Part shown: positions 25,779 to 34,732 of the stretch, one piece after another | How positions within the stretch are numbered: the stretch's first letter is position 1 | How the letters are laid out: every line of letters begins with the position of its first letter | Assembly (NCBI GenBank): GCA_044220875.1 | Contig: JBGAQH010000002.1 | Span: 863,410 to 927,409 of the forward strand | DNA from: JAEUIT01 sp044220875 | GTDB lineage: Bacteria > Planctomycetota > Phycisphaerae > Phycisphaerales > SM1A02 | Direction: 5' to 3' | DNA: 64,000 bases | The notes under the pieces: generated by a model | Seen by the model: the letters and a program-made list of their open reading frames with translations, nothing else | Database searches by the model: none | Told to the model about the DNA's origin: nothing | Made by a program: the position numbers and the translations under genes

Positions 25779-28700
25779 ATGTCCGACCAACGCAACGCAC
25801 GGCCGTCGGTTCGCTCGATTCGCGCGCTCTCGCTGTGCGGGTCGTTGGCTGCGGCGGTCGCCGGCGCGAACTCGCCGCATGCGCTCGCCGCGGTCGGTCC
25901 GGACCAGGACGCGCCGGCCCTCAAGCGCGTCGCCATCGGCGGCGATCGGCTCGGCGGCTTCGTGCTCCCGGTCTCGCCCAACGCCACCGACCTCTCGATG
26001 ACCGCGTCGAAGGCCTGGACGTGGCACGTCGACGACACCGAACGGCTTGAGCTGCGCGGCGACGTGCGCATCCGACTCGGCTCGTACTCCTTCTCCGCGG
26101 ATCGGGCGTGGGTCTGGATCAATCGCCTTCCCACCGCCAACGGCGACGTCAACCAGATCGCCGTCTACTTCGAGGAGGCCTCGGAGCCGACCCGCCGCGC
26201 GGGATTCGGCGCGTCGGGGAAGGACCTGCTCGTCACCGCCAGCGCCCGCGGCGAGGTTTCGCTTCGCGTCACCGACCACATCGGCGCGGCGCCGCCCCCG
26301 AGCGCCGGACTTCGGCGGGGCAACCGACGGCTCGCCGGGTATCTCCGGACGCTCGCGAAGTCGGTGGACGAGGGCTCGGCCCGCCTCTCGCCCGTGCCCG
26401 CATTCGACGCACCGGTCGCGCCGCCCGAGCCGCCACCCGTCCCTGGCGCCCAGGCGATTCCGCCGAAGCCCGCCGCCGGTCCCGAAGGTCCCTCCTCGAT
26501 CGAGGTCCCCGAGGCCGACGATTCGCTGCCGATCGTGCGTCCGGAGGGACAGGTCTCCTTCTCGGCCACGGACATCGTCATCGACGAGCAGAGCAATGCC
26601 GTCACCATCACCGGCAGCGTGATGATCGAGTACGACGGCGACGCGCCGGAGGGACCGCAGCGGCTCGAGATGCGGGCCGAGCGCAGCGTCATCTTCCTCC
26701 GCGAGGGGCTGATGAAGGACCTTCGCGAGGGCCGCCGCTCGCTCAACGCAGGCTCGATCGTCGGGATCTACCTCGAGGGCGGCGTCACCGCGACCGACGG
26801 CAACTACACGCTCCGCGGCTCGAAGCTCTACTACGACTTCGTCAACAACAAGGCGACGGTGATGGACGCGGTGCTCCGCACCTACGCCCGCTTCAGCCGC
26901 GAGGTCACGCTCTTCGCCCGCGCCGCCGAGATGCGGCAGATCTCGCGCACCGCCTTCGAGGCCGACCAGGCGACGGTGTCGACCAGCGAGTTCTTCGTCC
27001 CGCACCTCTCCGTCGGCGCGGAGCGCGTCACCATCACGCAGCCGCCGGCCGAGGTCGGCGGCCCGGTGCACATCGCAGGCGAGGGCATCACCTTCCGCGC
27101 CGGGCGATCGCCGATCTTCTACCTCTCCGCGTACGAGGGCGACGTGAAGCCCGATCCGCTCCGCGAGATCGAGGCCGGCTACCGCTCGCAGTACGGCGCC
27201 GAGATCCTCACCCGATGGGATCTCTACCAGCTCATGAACATGGCGCCGCCGGAGGGCATCGACGCCGACTTCACCTTCGGCGGCTACACCAGCCGCGGCC
27301 CGGCGCTGGGCACGAAGTGGACCTATCGCGAGGGACGGACCGAAGGGCAGGCGGATCTTTTCGGCCTCTACGACTTCGGCGGCACCGACCGCACCGCCTC
27401 GGGCATCGACGTCGAGAAGGACTCGAACTTCCGCGGCATCGCGACAGGCGAGTACCAGACCAACCTCTCGCCCGACCTGCTGCTCCAGGCCCAGCTCTCC
27501 TACATCAGCGACAAGACCTTCGTGAGCGCGTGGCGGCGCGGCGACTTCAGCGAGCGGCGCGAATACGAGACGAGCGTCTATCTCAAGTCGCAGACCGACA
27601 ACACCGCGCTGACCCTGCTCACGAAGCACAACCTCAACGGGTTCCTCTCGAACTCCTACCTGCTCGCCGGTCCGGGCTACCAGGTCGACAAGCTCCCCGA
27701 GCTCGGCTACCGGCGCTACGGCGACAACTTCTTCGACGACTTCCTCTGGACGCAGGTCTGGGACGCGAGCCTGATGTCGATCCGCCCGACCACCGGGACG
27801 CCCGCGTCGCTGGGCATCCGGCCCGCGGCGTTCGGCATCTCGAGCAGGACCGTCGAGCTCGACGAGCAATACTTCGCCAGCGGCTACAGCGACAACTACG
27901 TCACCCGCGCCCACACCCGGCACGAGATCAGCCTCCCCTGGGGCGAGGCGAACTGGACGCTCACCCCGTTCGCGTCGGGCGAGGCGAGCGGCTATTTCAT
28001 GCAGGACTTCGATCGCTACTCGCGCGACGCCGAGGACATTCGCTACATCCTCGGCGGCGGCCTGCGCTCGAGCGCGCGATTCGTGCACATCGACGACACC
28101 GCCGAAAGCGCGTTCTTTGACATCCACCGGATCCGGCACATCATCGAGCCGAACGCGACGCTCTGGGGCGGCTGGGCGAACAGCGACCTCGGCGACGTCC
28201 CGATCTACGACCAGGAGATCGAGGGCAGCTCGGGCGGCGCGGCGGGACAGTTCGGCGTGCGGCAGCAGTGGCAGACCCAGCGCGGCGGCGCCGGGGCGTG
28301 GGAGTCGGTGAACTTCCTCACCATCGACACCGGCGTCGTCGTGAACGACGGGGCGAGCGATTTCCAGCAGACCGACGCCAAGGATCCCTTCGTGCTCGCC
28401 CAGTCTGCGCTTCCGGCGTTCTATACCTGGAGGCCGGAGCTCTCGCAGTGGGGCAGCCACGCGTACGGCATGGGGTCGTGGCAGATCTCCGACACCTTCA
28501 CCGTCGCCGGCACGGCGACCTACCTCCTGAACGACCGCGCGGGCGTGACCACCTCGAGCGGGTTCATGGACAACCTCGCGAAGGGATCGATCGGCCTCGA
28601 GATGCGGCACGCGCCGGACATTCGCACCTACGTCGAGTACCGGTACATCGCGCCGACCGACAGCGAGCTCCTGCAGCTCGGCATTCTGTATCAGGTCGGC

Positions 28701-28937
28701 AAGAAGTATCTCATCGCGTTCAGCCCGCAGTACGACCTGCAGGCGGGCGAACTCCGCAGCATTCGCGGCTCGCTCTCGCGGACCTTCCCCGACTTCGACC
28801 TGAACTTCACCGCCGGCTACGACCTCATCGAGGACCAGACGACCGTCGGACTCTCGCTGCGGATTCCCGCCGACTACGGCAGCAGCGCCGGCGACAGCTC
28901 GTGGGCGTCGATGCCCCGTTTCGCCGACCGGCACTGA
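25779..28937 (+). CDS. LptD-like outer-membrane (LPS assembly) protein
   Basis: The ATG at 25779 begins a 1052-residue protein with an Ala-rich signal peptide (about 15-40). The N-terminal half contains OstA/LptA-like strand segments: 'ERLELRGDVRIRLGSYSFSA', and later 'NAVTITGSVMIEYDG' and 'NYTLRGSKLYYDF'. A Pro-rich linker (about 210-250) separates two such parts. The C-terminal half alternates aromatic and charged residues as expected of a large beta-barrel and ends in strand-like sequence. LptD inserts lipopolysaccharide into the outer leaflet. The protein is longer than E. coli LptD (784 residues). No LptA/B/C/E neighbour is present. Confidence 0.75.
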   Translation: MSDQRNARPSVRSIRALSLCGSLAAAVAGANSPHALAAVGPDQDAPALKRVAIGGDRLGGFVLPVSPNATDLSMTASKAWTWHVDDTERLELRGDVRIRLGSYSFSADRAWVWINRLPTANGDVNQIAVYFEEASEPTRRAGFGASGKDLLVTASARGEVSLRVTDHIGAAPPPSAGLRRGNRRLAGYLRTLAKSVDEGSARLSPVPAFDAPVAPPEPPPVPGAQAIPPKPAAGPEGPSSIEVPEADDSLPIVRPEGQVSFSATDIVIDEQSNAVTITGSVMIEYDGDAPEGPQRLEMRAERSVIFLREGLMKDLREGRRSLNAGSIVGIYLEGGVTATDGNYTLRGSKLYYDFVNNKATVMDAVLRTYARFSREVTLFARAAEMRQISRTAFEADQATVSTSEFFVPHLSVGAERVTITQPPAEVGGPVHIAGEGITFRAGRSPIFYLSAYEGDVKPDPLREIEAGYRSQYGAEILTRWDLYQLMNMAPPEGIDADFTFGGYTSRGPALGTKWTYREGRTEGQADLFGLYDFGGTDRTASGIDVEKDSNFRGIATGEYQTNLSPDLLLQAQLSYISDKTFVSAWRRGDFSERREYETSVYLKSQTDNTALTLLTKHNLNGFLSNSYLLAGPGYQVDKLPELGYRRYGDNFFDDFLWTQVWDASLMSIRPTTGTPASLGIRPAAFGISSRTVELDEQYFASGYSDNYVTRAHTRHEISLPWGEANWTLTPFASGEASGYFMQDFDRYSRDAEDIRYILGGGLRSSARFVHIDDTAESAFFDIHRIRHIIEPNATLWGGWANSDLGDVPIYDQEIEGSSGGAAGQFGVRQQWQTQRGGAGAWESVNFLTIDTGVVVNDGASDFQQTDAKDPFVLAQSALPAFYTWRPELSQWGSHAYGMGSWQISDTFTVAGTATYLLNDRAGVTTSSGFMDNLAKGSIGLEMRHAPDIRTYVEYRYIAPTDSELLQLGILYQVGKKYLIAFSPQYDLQAGELRSIRGSLSRTFPDFDLNFTAGYDLIEDQTTVGLSLRIPADYGSSAGDSSWASMPRFADRH

Positions 28938-28981
28938 CGCCCGAGTCTGCGATGGGACGCCCGCGCCGGCGATGAGTCGAT

Positions 28982-29980
28982 TCAGCGTCGGGCGAGATAC
29001 TCGTTCGCCTGCCCGGTGAGCTTGCGCCCCTGCCGCGTGCGGGCGACGAAGCCGATCCGCAGGAGATACGGCTCGATCACGTCCTCGAGGGTGTCGCCGT
29101 CATCGCCCATCGTCGCGGCGATCGCCTCGAGCCCGACCGGTCCGCCCTCGTAGGTCGTCTGGATCGTGCGCAGGTACTTGCGGTCGAGCTCGTCCAGTCC
29201 GAGGTGATCGACCCCCTCGAGGGTGAGGGCCGCGTCGACGACCGCCGCGTCGAGCGAACCGGCGGCCCGCACCTGGGCGAAGTCGCGCACGCGGCGCAGG
29301 AGGCGCAGCGCCACGCGCGGCGTGCCGCGGCTTCGGGCGGCGATGGCGCTGACCACGCCGGGAGCGAGCTCGCGCATCGCGAGCATCCGGCCGGCCCGAT
29401 GGAGAATCGAGACGAGCTCCGACTCCTCGTAGAACTCAAGATGGTGGGCGATGCCGAAGCGGCTGCGGAGCGGATTGGTGAGGAGCCCGGCCCGCGTCGT
29501 CGCGCCGATGAGCGTGAAGGGCTTGAGCCGGATCGTCACGACCTTGGCGTGCATCCCGCTGTCGACGGTGAAGTCGACCTTGAAGTCCTCCATCGCCGGA
29601 TAGATGTACTCCTCGACCGCGGCCGGAAGCCGGTGGATCTCGTCGATGAAGAGGACGTCGCGGGCCTGCATCTTCGTCAGCGTGCCGATGAGGTCGGCGG
29701 CCTTGGTGAGCGCCGGCCCGCTGGTCACGTAGGCCCGCGAGCCCATCTCGCTGGCGATGATGTGGGCCAGCGTCGTCTTGCCAAGGCCCGGCGGCCCGTG
29801 CAGGAGCACGTGCTCCATCGGCTCGCCGCGCTCGCGCACCGCGTCGAGGGCGATGCTCAACCGCTCGACGAGCTCCGGCTGGCCGATGTACTCGGCGAGC
29901 TTCTGCGGGCGCAACGCATGGTTGGCCTGGTCCTCGGGACCGGCCCGTTCCGTCGTCGACACCACGCGATCGCGCGCCAT
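28982..29980 (-). CDS. ruvB: Holliday junction branch migration helicase RuvB
   Basis: The start chosen is the ATG at 29980 ('MARDRVVS'), giving 332 residues, standard for RuvB. AAA+ motifs: Walker A 'HGPPGLGKTT', Walker B 'DEIHRL', sensor 'GATTRAG' and 'NPLRSRFG'. A C-terminal winged-helix region ends the protein. RuvB drives branch migration with RuvA. Neither ruvA nor ruvC is adjacent, so the genes are dispersed. It is convergent with the lptD-like gene. Confidence 0.96.
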   Translation of the reverse strand: MARDRVVSTTERAGPEDQANHALRPQKLAEYIGQPELVERLSIALDAVRERGEPMEHVLLHGPPGLGKTTLAHIIASEMGSRAYVTSGPALTKAADLIGTLTKMQARDVLFIDEIHRLPAAVEEYIYPAMEDFKVDFTVDSGMHAKVVTIRLKPFTLIGATTRAGLLTNPLRSRFGIAHHLEFYEESELVSILHRAGRMLAMRELAPGVVSAIAARSRGTPRVALRLLRRVRDFAQVRAAGSLDAAVVDAALTLEGVDHLGLDELDRKYLRTIQTTYEGGPVGLEAIAATMGDDGDTLEDVIEPYLLRIGFVARTRQGRKLTGQANEYLARR

Positions 29981-30032
29981 GCTGACATTCTCGCCGAATC
30001 GCCCGCCGCACGCCACGCTCCGAGCGCTCGGT

Positions 30033-30632
30033 TCAGGAAACGGTCGGCGCCGACCGCTCGGCGGCGCTGTCGAGCTCGAAGAACCCCTCGGGTCGGAAGC
30101 CGAACATTCCGGCGAGCACGTTGCTCGGGAACGTCGTGCAGAGCGTGTTGAGCTCGCGCACGTTGGCGTTGTAGAAGCGGCGGGCCGCGGCGATCCGGTC
30201 CTCGGTGAGGGAGAGCTCCTGCTGGAGCTCGAGGAAGTTCCGGTCGGCCTTCAGCGTCGGGTAGCTCTCCGCGACGGCGATGAGCCGGTGAAGCGTGCGC
30301 GAAAGCTCGCCCTCGACCGGGATCTTGGCGCCGGCGTCGGTGGCGCTCATCGCCTGGAGCCGAAGCTCCGAGACGCGGGCGAAGATCGCCTGCTCATGGG
30401 CCGCGTAGCCCTTCACGGTGTTGACGAGATTGGGGATGAGGTCGTGCCGGCGCTTGAGCTCGACGTCAACGTCGGCCCACGACTCGCGGAGGTGCTGCTT
30501 CACCGCCTGAAAGCGGTTGTAGTTCACGATCACCCAGATCACGGGCAGGAGCACGATCGCGCCGAGGACGACGCAGCCGAGGAGAATCGGTTCGACGACG
30601 GCGAGAAGGACGGTGGGCGGTGCGTTCATCAT
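30033..30632 (-). CDS. LemA family protein (second copy in the operon)
   Basis: The start is the first of two ATGs (30632), giving 199 residues. A single N-terminal membrane segment (about 10-35) is followed by the LemA signature 'NRFQAVKQHLRESWADVDVE' and 'RRHDLIPNLVNTVKGY'. The family forms a helical bundle of unknown biochemical role and is often coupled to HtpX-like proteases. It is the last gene of a four-gene minus-strand operon and overlaps the preceding gene's stop. It resembles the LemA at 32482-33063 closely enough to suggest duplication. Confidence 0.9.
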   Translation of the reverse strand: MMNAPPTVLLAVVEPILLGCVVLGAIVLLPVIWVIVNYNRFQAVKQHLRESWADVDVELKRRHDLIPNLVNTVKGYAAHEQAIFARVSELRLQAMSATDAGAKIPVEGELSRTLHRLIAVAESYPTLKADRNFLELQQELSLTEDRIAAARRFYNANVRELNTLCTTFPSNVLAGMFGFRPEGFFELDSAAERSAPTVS

Positions 30633-31390
30633 CGGGATCCCTCTTCCGCGCGTCCGCGACGCTCGTCCAGTTCCGCCCGGAGCACGCGCGGCCAGCGCTC
30701 CAGGAACGCAAGTCCCCATCGCCCGAGCGAGACGAGCTCGGGCGGCTCCAGCCGCACGTTCTGTCCGACCCAGAGGCAAAACGCGCCGCCGCCGAGGTCG
30801 ATGTTCGGCGTGCCCTCGTGCAGCAGGAACTCCATCATCTGGGCATCGATCAGGTCGTAGGCGAATCGCTTGTCGCTGCACTTCACCATGTAGCGCTTGC
30901 TGAACTCGACGCTCTCGAAGTCGATGTCGTCGAAGCCGAGGAATCCCGCGACCTTGTCGAGCAGGTTCTCCTGGCGAATCAGCATGTCCGGGATGCCGGT
31001 GTAGCCCGAGTCGATGATGGTGAAGCCGAAGCGGTAGGTGACCGTGCGGCGGTTCTTGCCGCTGCCGTGGGTCTCGCGGAACTCGTATTCGCCCAACGCG
31101 CACTGCGGACCGGCCGTGCCGAGCCGTCCGGAGAGGACGTTGAATGCCCTGCGGCTGTGGCCGCGCCGGAAGCACTCGAACTGCGGCCAGCGCGCGTCCC
31201 AGTCGCCCTGCGAGCTCGGGTCGTAGTGCAGCCCGAGCTCGGCGGCGGCGGCCTCGAAGGCGGCGCGGCGACGCTGCTCGGCCTTGTAGGCGGCGAACAT
31301 GATCGCGCCGAAGACCGCCACGACGACCGGCACGAGGAAGCAGACGAGAAGTCCCCCGTCCGCCAGCACCGATGGGAGCGGATCGATCAC
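30629..31390 (-). CDS. Membrane protein of unknown function in the lemA/M48 operon
   Basis: This 253-residue protein has one N-terminal membrane segment (about 12-34) followed by a soluble domain with 'AAAELGLHYDP' and 'TYRFGFTIIDSGYTG'. It could belong to the DUF3137-like proteins that occur near LemA, but I am not sure. It overlaps the genes on either side (ATGA at 31387-31390; ATGATGA at 30629-30632), so it is made together with the protease and both LemA proteins. Confidence 0.75.
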   Translation of the reverse strand: MIDPLPSVLADGGLLVCFLVPVVVAVFGAIMFAAYKAEQRRRAAFEAAAAELGLHYDPSSQGDWDARWPQFECFRRGHSRRAFNVLSGRLGTAGPQCALGEYEFRETHGSGKNRRTVTYRFGFTIIDSGYTGIPDMLIRQENLLDKVAGFLGFDDIDFESVEFSKRYMVKCSDKRFAYDLIDAQMMEFLLHEGTPNIDLGGGAFCLWVGQNVRLEPPELVSLGRWGLAFLERWPRVLRAELDERRGRAEEGSR

Positions 31391-32442
31391 TGGATGAGCG
31401 CCTCGAGCCGGGCGACGCGGTCGCTCAGCGGAGGGTGCGTGAGGAATATGCTCGACGCGTCGTGGCGGGCCCGCTCGACCGCGTTCTTCAGCGGATTCAC
31501 GATGAAGAGCGGCGCGATCGCCTGGTTCACGATGCGCATCGGCTGGCGGCAGTCGTTCAGCTTGCGGAGCGCCCCGATGAGCCCCTGCGGATAGCGGGTG
31601 AGTTCGACCGCGCCGGCGTCCGCCAGATACTCGCGCTGGCGGCTGATCGCGAGCCGAAGGACCGTCGCGACGATCGGGGCGAGGATGATGAGGACGATCG
31701 CGAGGATCATGACCACGATCGCCAGCGGGTTGCCCCCCCGGTTGTCGTCGGAGTCGGAGGAGCGCCCCGACGTGCGCGGGCCGTAGAAGGCGATGCGCCG
31801 CGCCGCGTCGGAGGCGAAGACGATGATGCCGGCGAGCGTCGCCATCAGCATCGCCAGCCGGATGTCGTAGTGGCGGATGTGGCTCATCTCGTGGGCCATC
31901 ACGCCGGCGAGCTCGTCGCGGGTGAGCTGGGCCCGCAGCCCGGTGGTGATGGCCACCGCCGCATGGTCGGGATCGCGCCCCGTCGCGAAGGCGTTGAGCG
32001 ACTGGTCGGGGATGAGGTAGACCTTCGGCATGGGGATGCCGCCGGCGATGGCGAGCTCCTCCATGACGTTGAAGAGCTGCGGATCGTCGGACTTCTCGAT
32101 CGGCTGGGCGCCTGCCATCGAGAGGATCGCGTCCGCGCCGCCGTACCAGGACCAGGCGCTGAGCAGCGCCCCGACGACGCCGGCGGCGAAGGCACCGGTG
32201 ACCATCGACGGGATGAGCACGTCGGAGCGCCCGCTCGAGGCGATGAGCGCCGCGATCGCCGCCCCGAGGAACATGAGCAGGAGGATCATCCCGACCACGA
32301 GCATCGCGCTCTTGCGGCGATTCTCGGCGATGAGGTTCGCGTAGGTGACGTTGGCCGGATAGGCGCGAAGCGGGGGGCGGTCCGCGTGGACCGCCCCCTC
32401 GTTCGTCTGATCAGCGGCCTCGGAGGGAACGGGTTCGTGCAT
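31387..32442 (-). CDS. HtpX-like M48 zinc metalloprotease (membrane)
   Basis: This 351-residue protein has two N-terminal membrane segments (about 46-68 and 76-98) and the zinc motif 'HEMSH' (about 184-188) within 'GVMAHEMSHIRHYD', followed by further hydrophobic segments. HtpX-type proteases degrade misfolded membrane proteins with the active site facing the cytoplasm. A polar tail of about 40 residues before the first membrane segment is longer than in E. coli HtpX. It lies between the first lemA (40 bases upstream) and the unknown membrane-protein gene it overlaps. Confidence 0.9.
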   Translation of the reverse strand: MHEPVPSEAADQTNEGAVHADRPPLRAYPANVTYANLIAENRRKSAMLVVGMILLLMFLGAAIAALIASSGRSDVLIPSMVTGAFAAGVVGALLSAWSWYGGADAILSMAGAQPIEKSDDPQLFNVMEELAIAGGIPMPKVYLIPDQSLNAFATGRDPDHAAVAITTGLRAQLTRDELAGVMAHEMSHIRHYDIRLAMLMATLAGIIVFASDAARRIAFYGPRTSGRSSDSDDNRGGNPLAIVVMILAIVLIILAPIVATVLRLAISRQREYLADAGAVELTRYPQGLIGALRKLNDCRQPMRIVNQAIAPLFIVNPLKNAVERARHDASSIFLTHPPLSDRVARLEALIQ

Positions 32443-32481
32443 CGAAGGGGTCAGCGTGCCTCGGGAGGCTTGAACGAACCG

Positions 32482-33063
32482 TTAGAACTTCACGGTGGGG
32501 ACCGCGCGGTCGTCGGCGCTGTCCAGCTCGTAGAGCTTCATCTGCTGGAAGCCGAACATGCCCGCGACGAGGTTGGCCGGGAAGACCAGCGTCGACTCGT
32601 TGAACTGCGCGACGTTGCGGTTGTAGTTGGTGCGGGCGAAGCCGATCTTGTTCTCCGTCGAGGCCAGCTCCTCCTGGAGCTGCATGAAGTTGACGTTGGC
32701 CTTGAGCTCGGGATAGGACTCGGCGACCGCAAAGAGGCGGCCGAGCGCCGAGCTGAGCTGGCCTTCGGAGGCGATCTGCTGGTCGATCGACTTCGCGCCC
32801 ATCGCCGCCGAACGGGCCGCGGCCACGTTCTCGAAGACGCCCTTCTCGTGGGTCGCGTACCCCTGCACCGTGTTGACGAGATTCGGCACGAGGTCGTGCC
32901 GGCGCTTGAGCTGGATGTCGATGTCCGACCAGGCGGTCTGCGCGGCGACGCGCTTTCGCTGGAGTCCGTTGAAGACCCCGATGGCAAAGAGGGCGGCGAT
33001 GATCAGGCCGCCGACGAGAAGTCCGCCACATCCAAGCGCGATCAGGAGACCAGTACCCATCAA
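32482..33063 (-). CDS. LemA family protein (first gene of the operon)
   Basis: The product is 193 residues from the ATG at 33063 (a second ATG follows at once). It has an N-terminal membrane segment (about 7-30) and the LemA signature 'RRHDLVPNLVNTVQGY'. It leads the order lemA, M48 protease, unknown membrane protein, lemA. The ATG is preceded by a Shine-Dalgarno-like GGAGAGAT. Its long helical body probably faces the periplasm. Confidence 0.9.
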   Translation of the reverse strand: MMGTGLLIALGCGGLLVGGLIIAALFAIGVFNGLQRKRVAAQTAWSDIDIQLKRRHDLVPNLVNTVQGYATHEKGVFENVAAARSAAMGAKSIDQQIASEGQLSSALGRLFAVAESYPELKANVNFMQLQEELASTENKIGFARTNYNRNVAQFNESTLVFPANLVAGMFGFQQMKLYELDSADDRAVPTVKF

Positions 33064-33277
33064 GATCTCTCCTACTCATCCCTGCGTCTCGCCCCGAGGC
33101 GGAACGGTTCGGATGGTGTGGTGTGCCGTGAGCCATGCCGCTGTTCTGGGCCGGCGTTCGGCAGAAGTGCGGCCGGTCGCCACAGCCCGAGGTCGGCTGG
33201 CGTTCCGACCTGCGCGTTCGCTCCGACGGGGAGCGGGCGCGCTGGAAGGCATTCATAGGATCCGCGCGGTTGCGGTT

Positions 33278-33997
33278 TCAAGCAAGGGCGCTGCCCGCAA
33301 TCTCGGGCGGCGTCGCGCTCGCCAGCGCGTTCGCGACCGCCTCGACATCGCGATAGTCGGGAAGAACGCGGCCTGCGCCCTCGTTTCGCAGCCGCTGGGC
33401 CCGTTCGCCCGTTGCAACGCCGACGAAGGGGATTGCCGCCCGACGACATGCCTGCACATCCCACGTTCCGTCGCCGAGATAGACGATTCGCTCGAAATCG
33501 ACGATGCCGGCACGCTCCGCGGCTCGGTGGGCGGCGATGCGGATGATCGCCTCGCGCGGCCGAGCGTCGCAGGCGAAGGCCGCGGCGATCGTCTCGTGCG
33601 GGATGCCGGCCCGCGCGAGCTTGCAGCGGGCCGAGGGCGTCCATCCGCCTGTGGCGATCGCGACCTGCCAGCCGCGGCGCGGCAGCTCGCCCAGGAGCGC
33701 CGCGGCGCCGGGCACTTCGCGGAAGAGCGCGGGGTCGCGCTCGGCCTCCTCCCGAACCAGCCCGGCGAATCGGTCGCGCAGCGCCGCCAGCTCCGACACG
33801 GTCGCTTCCCGCCGCCGATGTCGACGGTAGAGCTCGGCCGCGATCGCGTTGTCCGTCGAATGCTCGTAGCTCGACCAATCCGTCGACATGCCCTCGACGC
33901 CCAGCGTCTCACGGACGGCCCGGATGTAGCAGCGGTCATCGACCTGCGAGGTCTGGGTGAGTGTCCCGTCGACGTCGAAGACGGCGAGGCGACGCAT
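33278..33997 (-). CDS. HAD-superfamily phosphatase
   Basis: The start chosen is the ATG at 33997, which shares a base with the stop of the upstream EVE gene (TGATG); this gives 239 residues. Motif I 'DVDGTLTQT' lies at the N-terminus, a Ser/Thr motif II 'IATGG' follows mid-protein, and 'YLGDGTWDVQACRRA' supplies the last acidic motif. The alpha-helical cap (about 20-90) suggests a small-molecule substrate such as a phosphosugar or phosphoglycolate; the exact substrate cannot be read. Confidence 0.85.
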   Translation of the reverse strand: MRRLAVFDVDGTLTQTSQVDDRCYIRAVRETLGVEGMSTDWSSYEHSTDNAIAAELYRRHRRREATVSELAALRDRFAGLVREEAERDPALFREVPGAAALLGELPRRGWQVAIATGGWTPSARCKLARAGIPHETIAAAFACDARPREAIIRIAAHRAAERAGIVDFERIVYLGDGTWDVQACRRAAIPFVGVATGERAQRLRNEGAGRVLPDYRDVEAVANALASATPPEIAGSALA

Positions 33998-34482
33998 CAG
34001 GCCTTCGCCTTTCGGCGGGTCGACGGCTTCGTCGCCGCGAGCTTCAGGATGATCGCGACCTCCGCCTCGGTTGCCGGCTGCACCGAGAGCCGCTGGCCGC
34101 GGGCCAGAAGCGGCATGGCCTCCAGTCCCCTGGTCGCCCGAAGTTCGTCCAGCGGCACGAGTCGGTCGAAGCGCCGGACGAAGGCGAGCTCGACCGCGAC
34201 CCAAATGGGGTTTGCCGCGGTCGCCTTCGCGTCCCAATAGGGGCTCGCCGGATCAAGCGCCGTCTCGTCCGCCGCCGCCGTCGCCGACACCTTCGCCAGC
34301 CCAGCGACGCCGGGCGGCTCGGCATTGGAGTGGTAGACGAGCACCGCGTCCCCGACCTTCATGAGGTCCCGCATCGTGTTCCGGGCCTGATAGTTCCGGA
34401 CCCCTCCCCACCGCGTGCGGCGGTCGCGGGCCAGGTCGTCGATGGAGTAGGTCTCCGGTTCGGTCTTCACGAGCCACGGCAT
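33997..34482 (-). CDS. EVE-domain protein
   Basis: The start chosen is the ATG at 34482 ('MPWLVKTEPETYS'), giving 161 residues, the usual EVE length. The frame continues 35 codons upstream but matches nothing. Typical blocks are 'WLVKTEPETYS', 'RTRWGGVRNYQARN' and 'GDAVLVYHSN'. EVE/PUA-like folds read modified bases in DNA or RNA and are often linked to restriction or RNA metabolism. It is coupled to the HAD gene. A TACGGT hexamer ends 6 bases before the ATG. Confidence 0.92.
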   Translation of the reverse strand: MPWLVKTEPETYSIDDLARDRRTRWGGVRNYQARNTMRDLMKVGDAVLVYHSNAEPPGVAGLAKVSATAAADETALDPASPYWDAKATAANPIWVAVELAFVRRFDRLVPLDELRATRGLEAMPLLARGQRLSVQPATEAEVAIILKLAATKPSTRRKAKA

Positions 34483-34488
34483 GCTCCC

Positions 34489-34494
34489 ACCGTA
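34489..34494 (-). promoter_or_regulatory. -10-like hexamer for the EVE gene (leaderless)
   Basis: TACGGT on the minus strand ends exactly 6 bases before the ATG at 34482. The intervening GGGAGC touches the start codon too closely to work as a Shine-Dalgarno sequence. Confidence 0.4.
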
Positions 34495-34625
34495 CCCGAG
34501 GCGACGAAGGCGAGCGAGAGCGCCGGGAATCGCTCCGCTTGAGCGTTTCCCGCGGCGAATCGAAGCTCCGCCGCGAACAATCTCCAAGTGAGGGGGGGAC
34601 TCTGGGCCGATCTGTGCATCACCAA

Positions 34626-34700
34626 CGGCGATCGCGCCGTTACCCTGCGCGGCGGGACTTCACCGCGGCAGTGAAGCGGTTGGGCCGGCGCAGGCCCAAC
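34626..34700 (+). promoter_or_regulatory. Run of three hairpins in the leader of the 577-residue exported protein
   Basis: Three short inverted repeats follow one another: CGGCG/CGCCG (34626-34630 and 34635-34639), CTTCAC/GTGAAG (34658-34663 and 34671-34676) and GTTGGGCC/GGCCCAAC (34679-34686 and 34693-34700). They lie in the 250-base divergent gap, 33-107 bases before the ATG at 34733. A structured leader or attenuator is possible; no known riboswitch class is recognised. Confidence 0.3.
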
Positions 34701-34732
34701 GGAGGTCGGAATCAGGACGGGAGCGACAACGC

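Noticed and set aside
25575..28934. 1119-codon minus-strand frame opposite the lptD-like gene
   Set aside because: The plus-strand frame has a signal peptide and OstA-like segments; the minus frame has none and is low in hydrophobic order.
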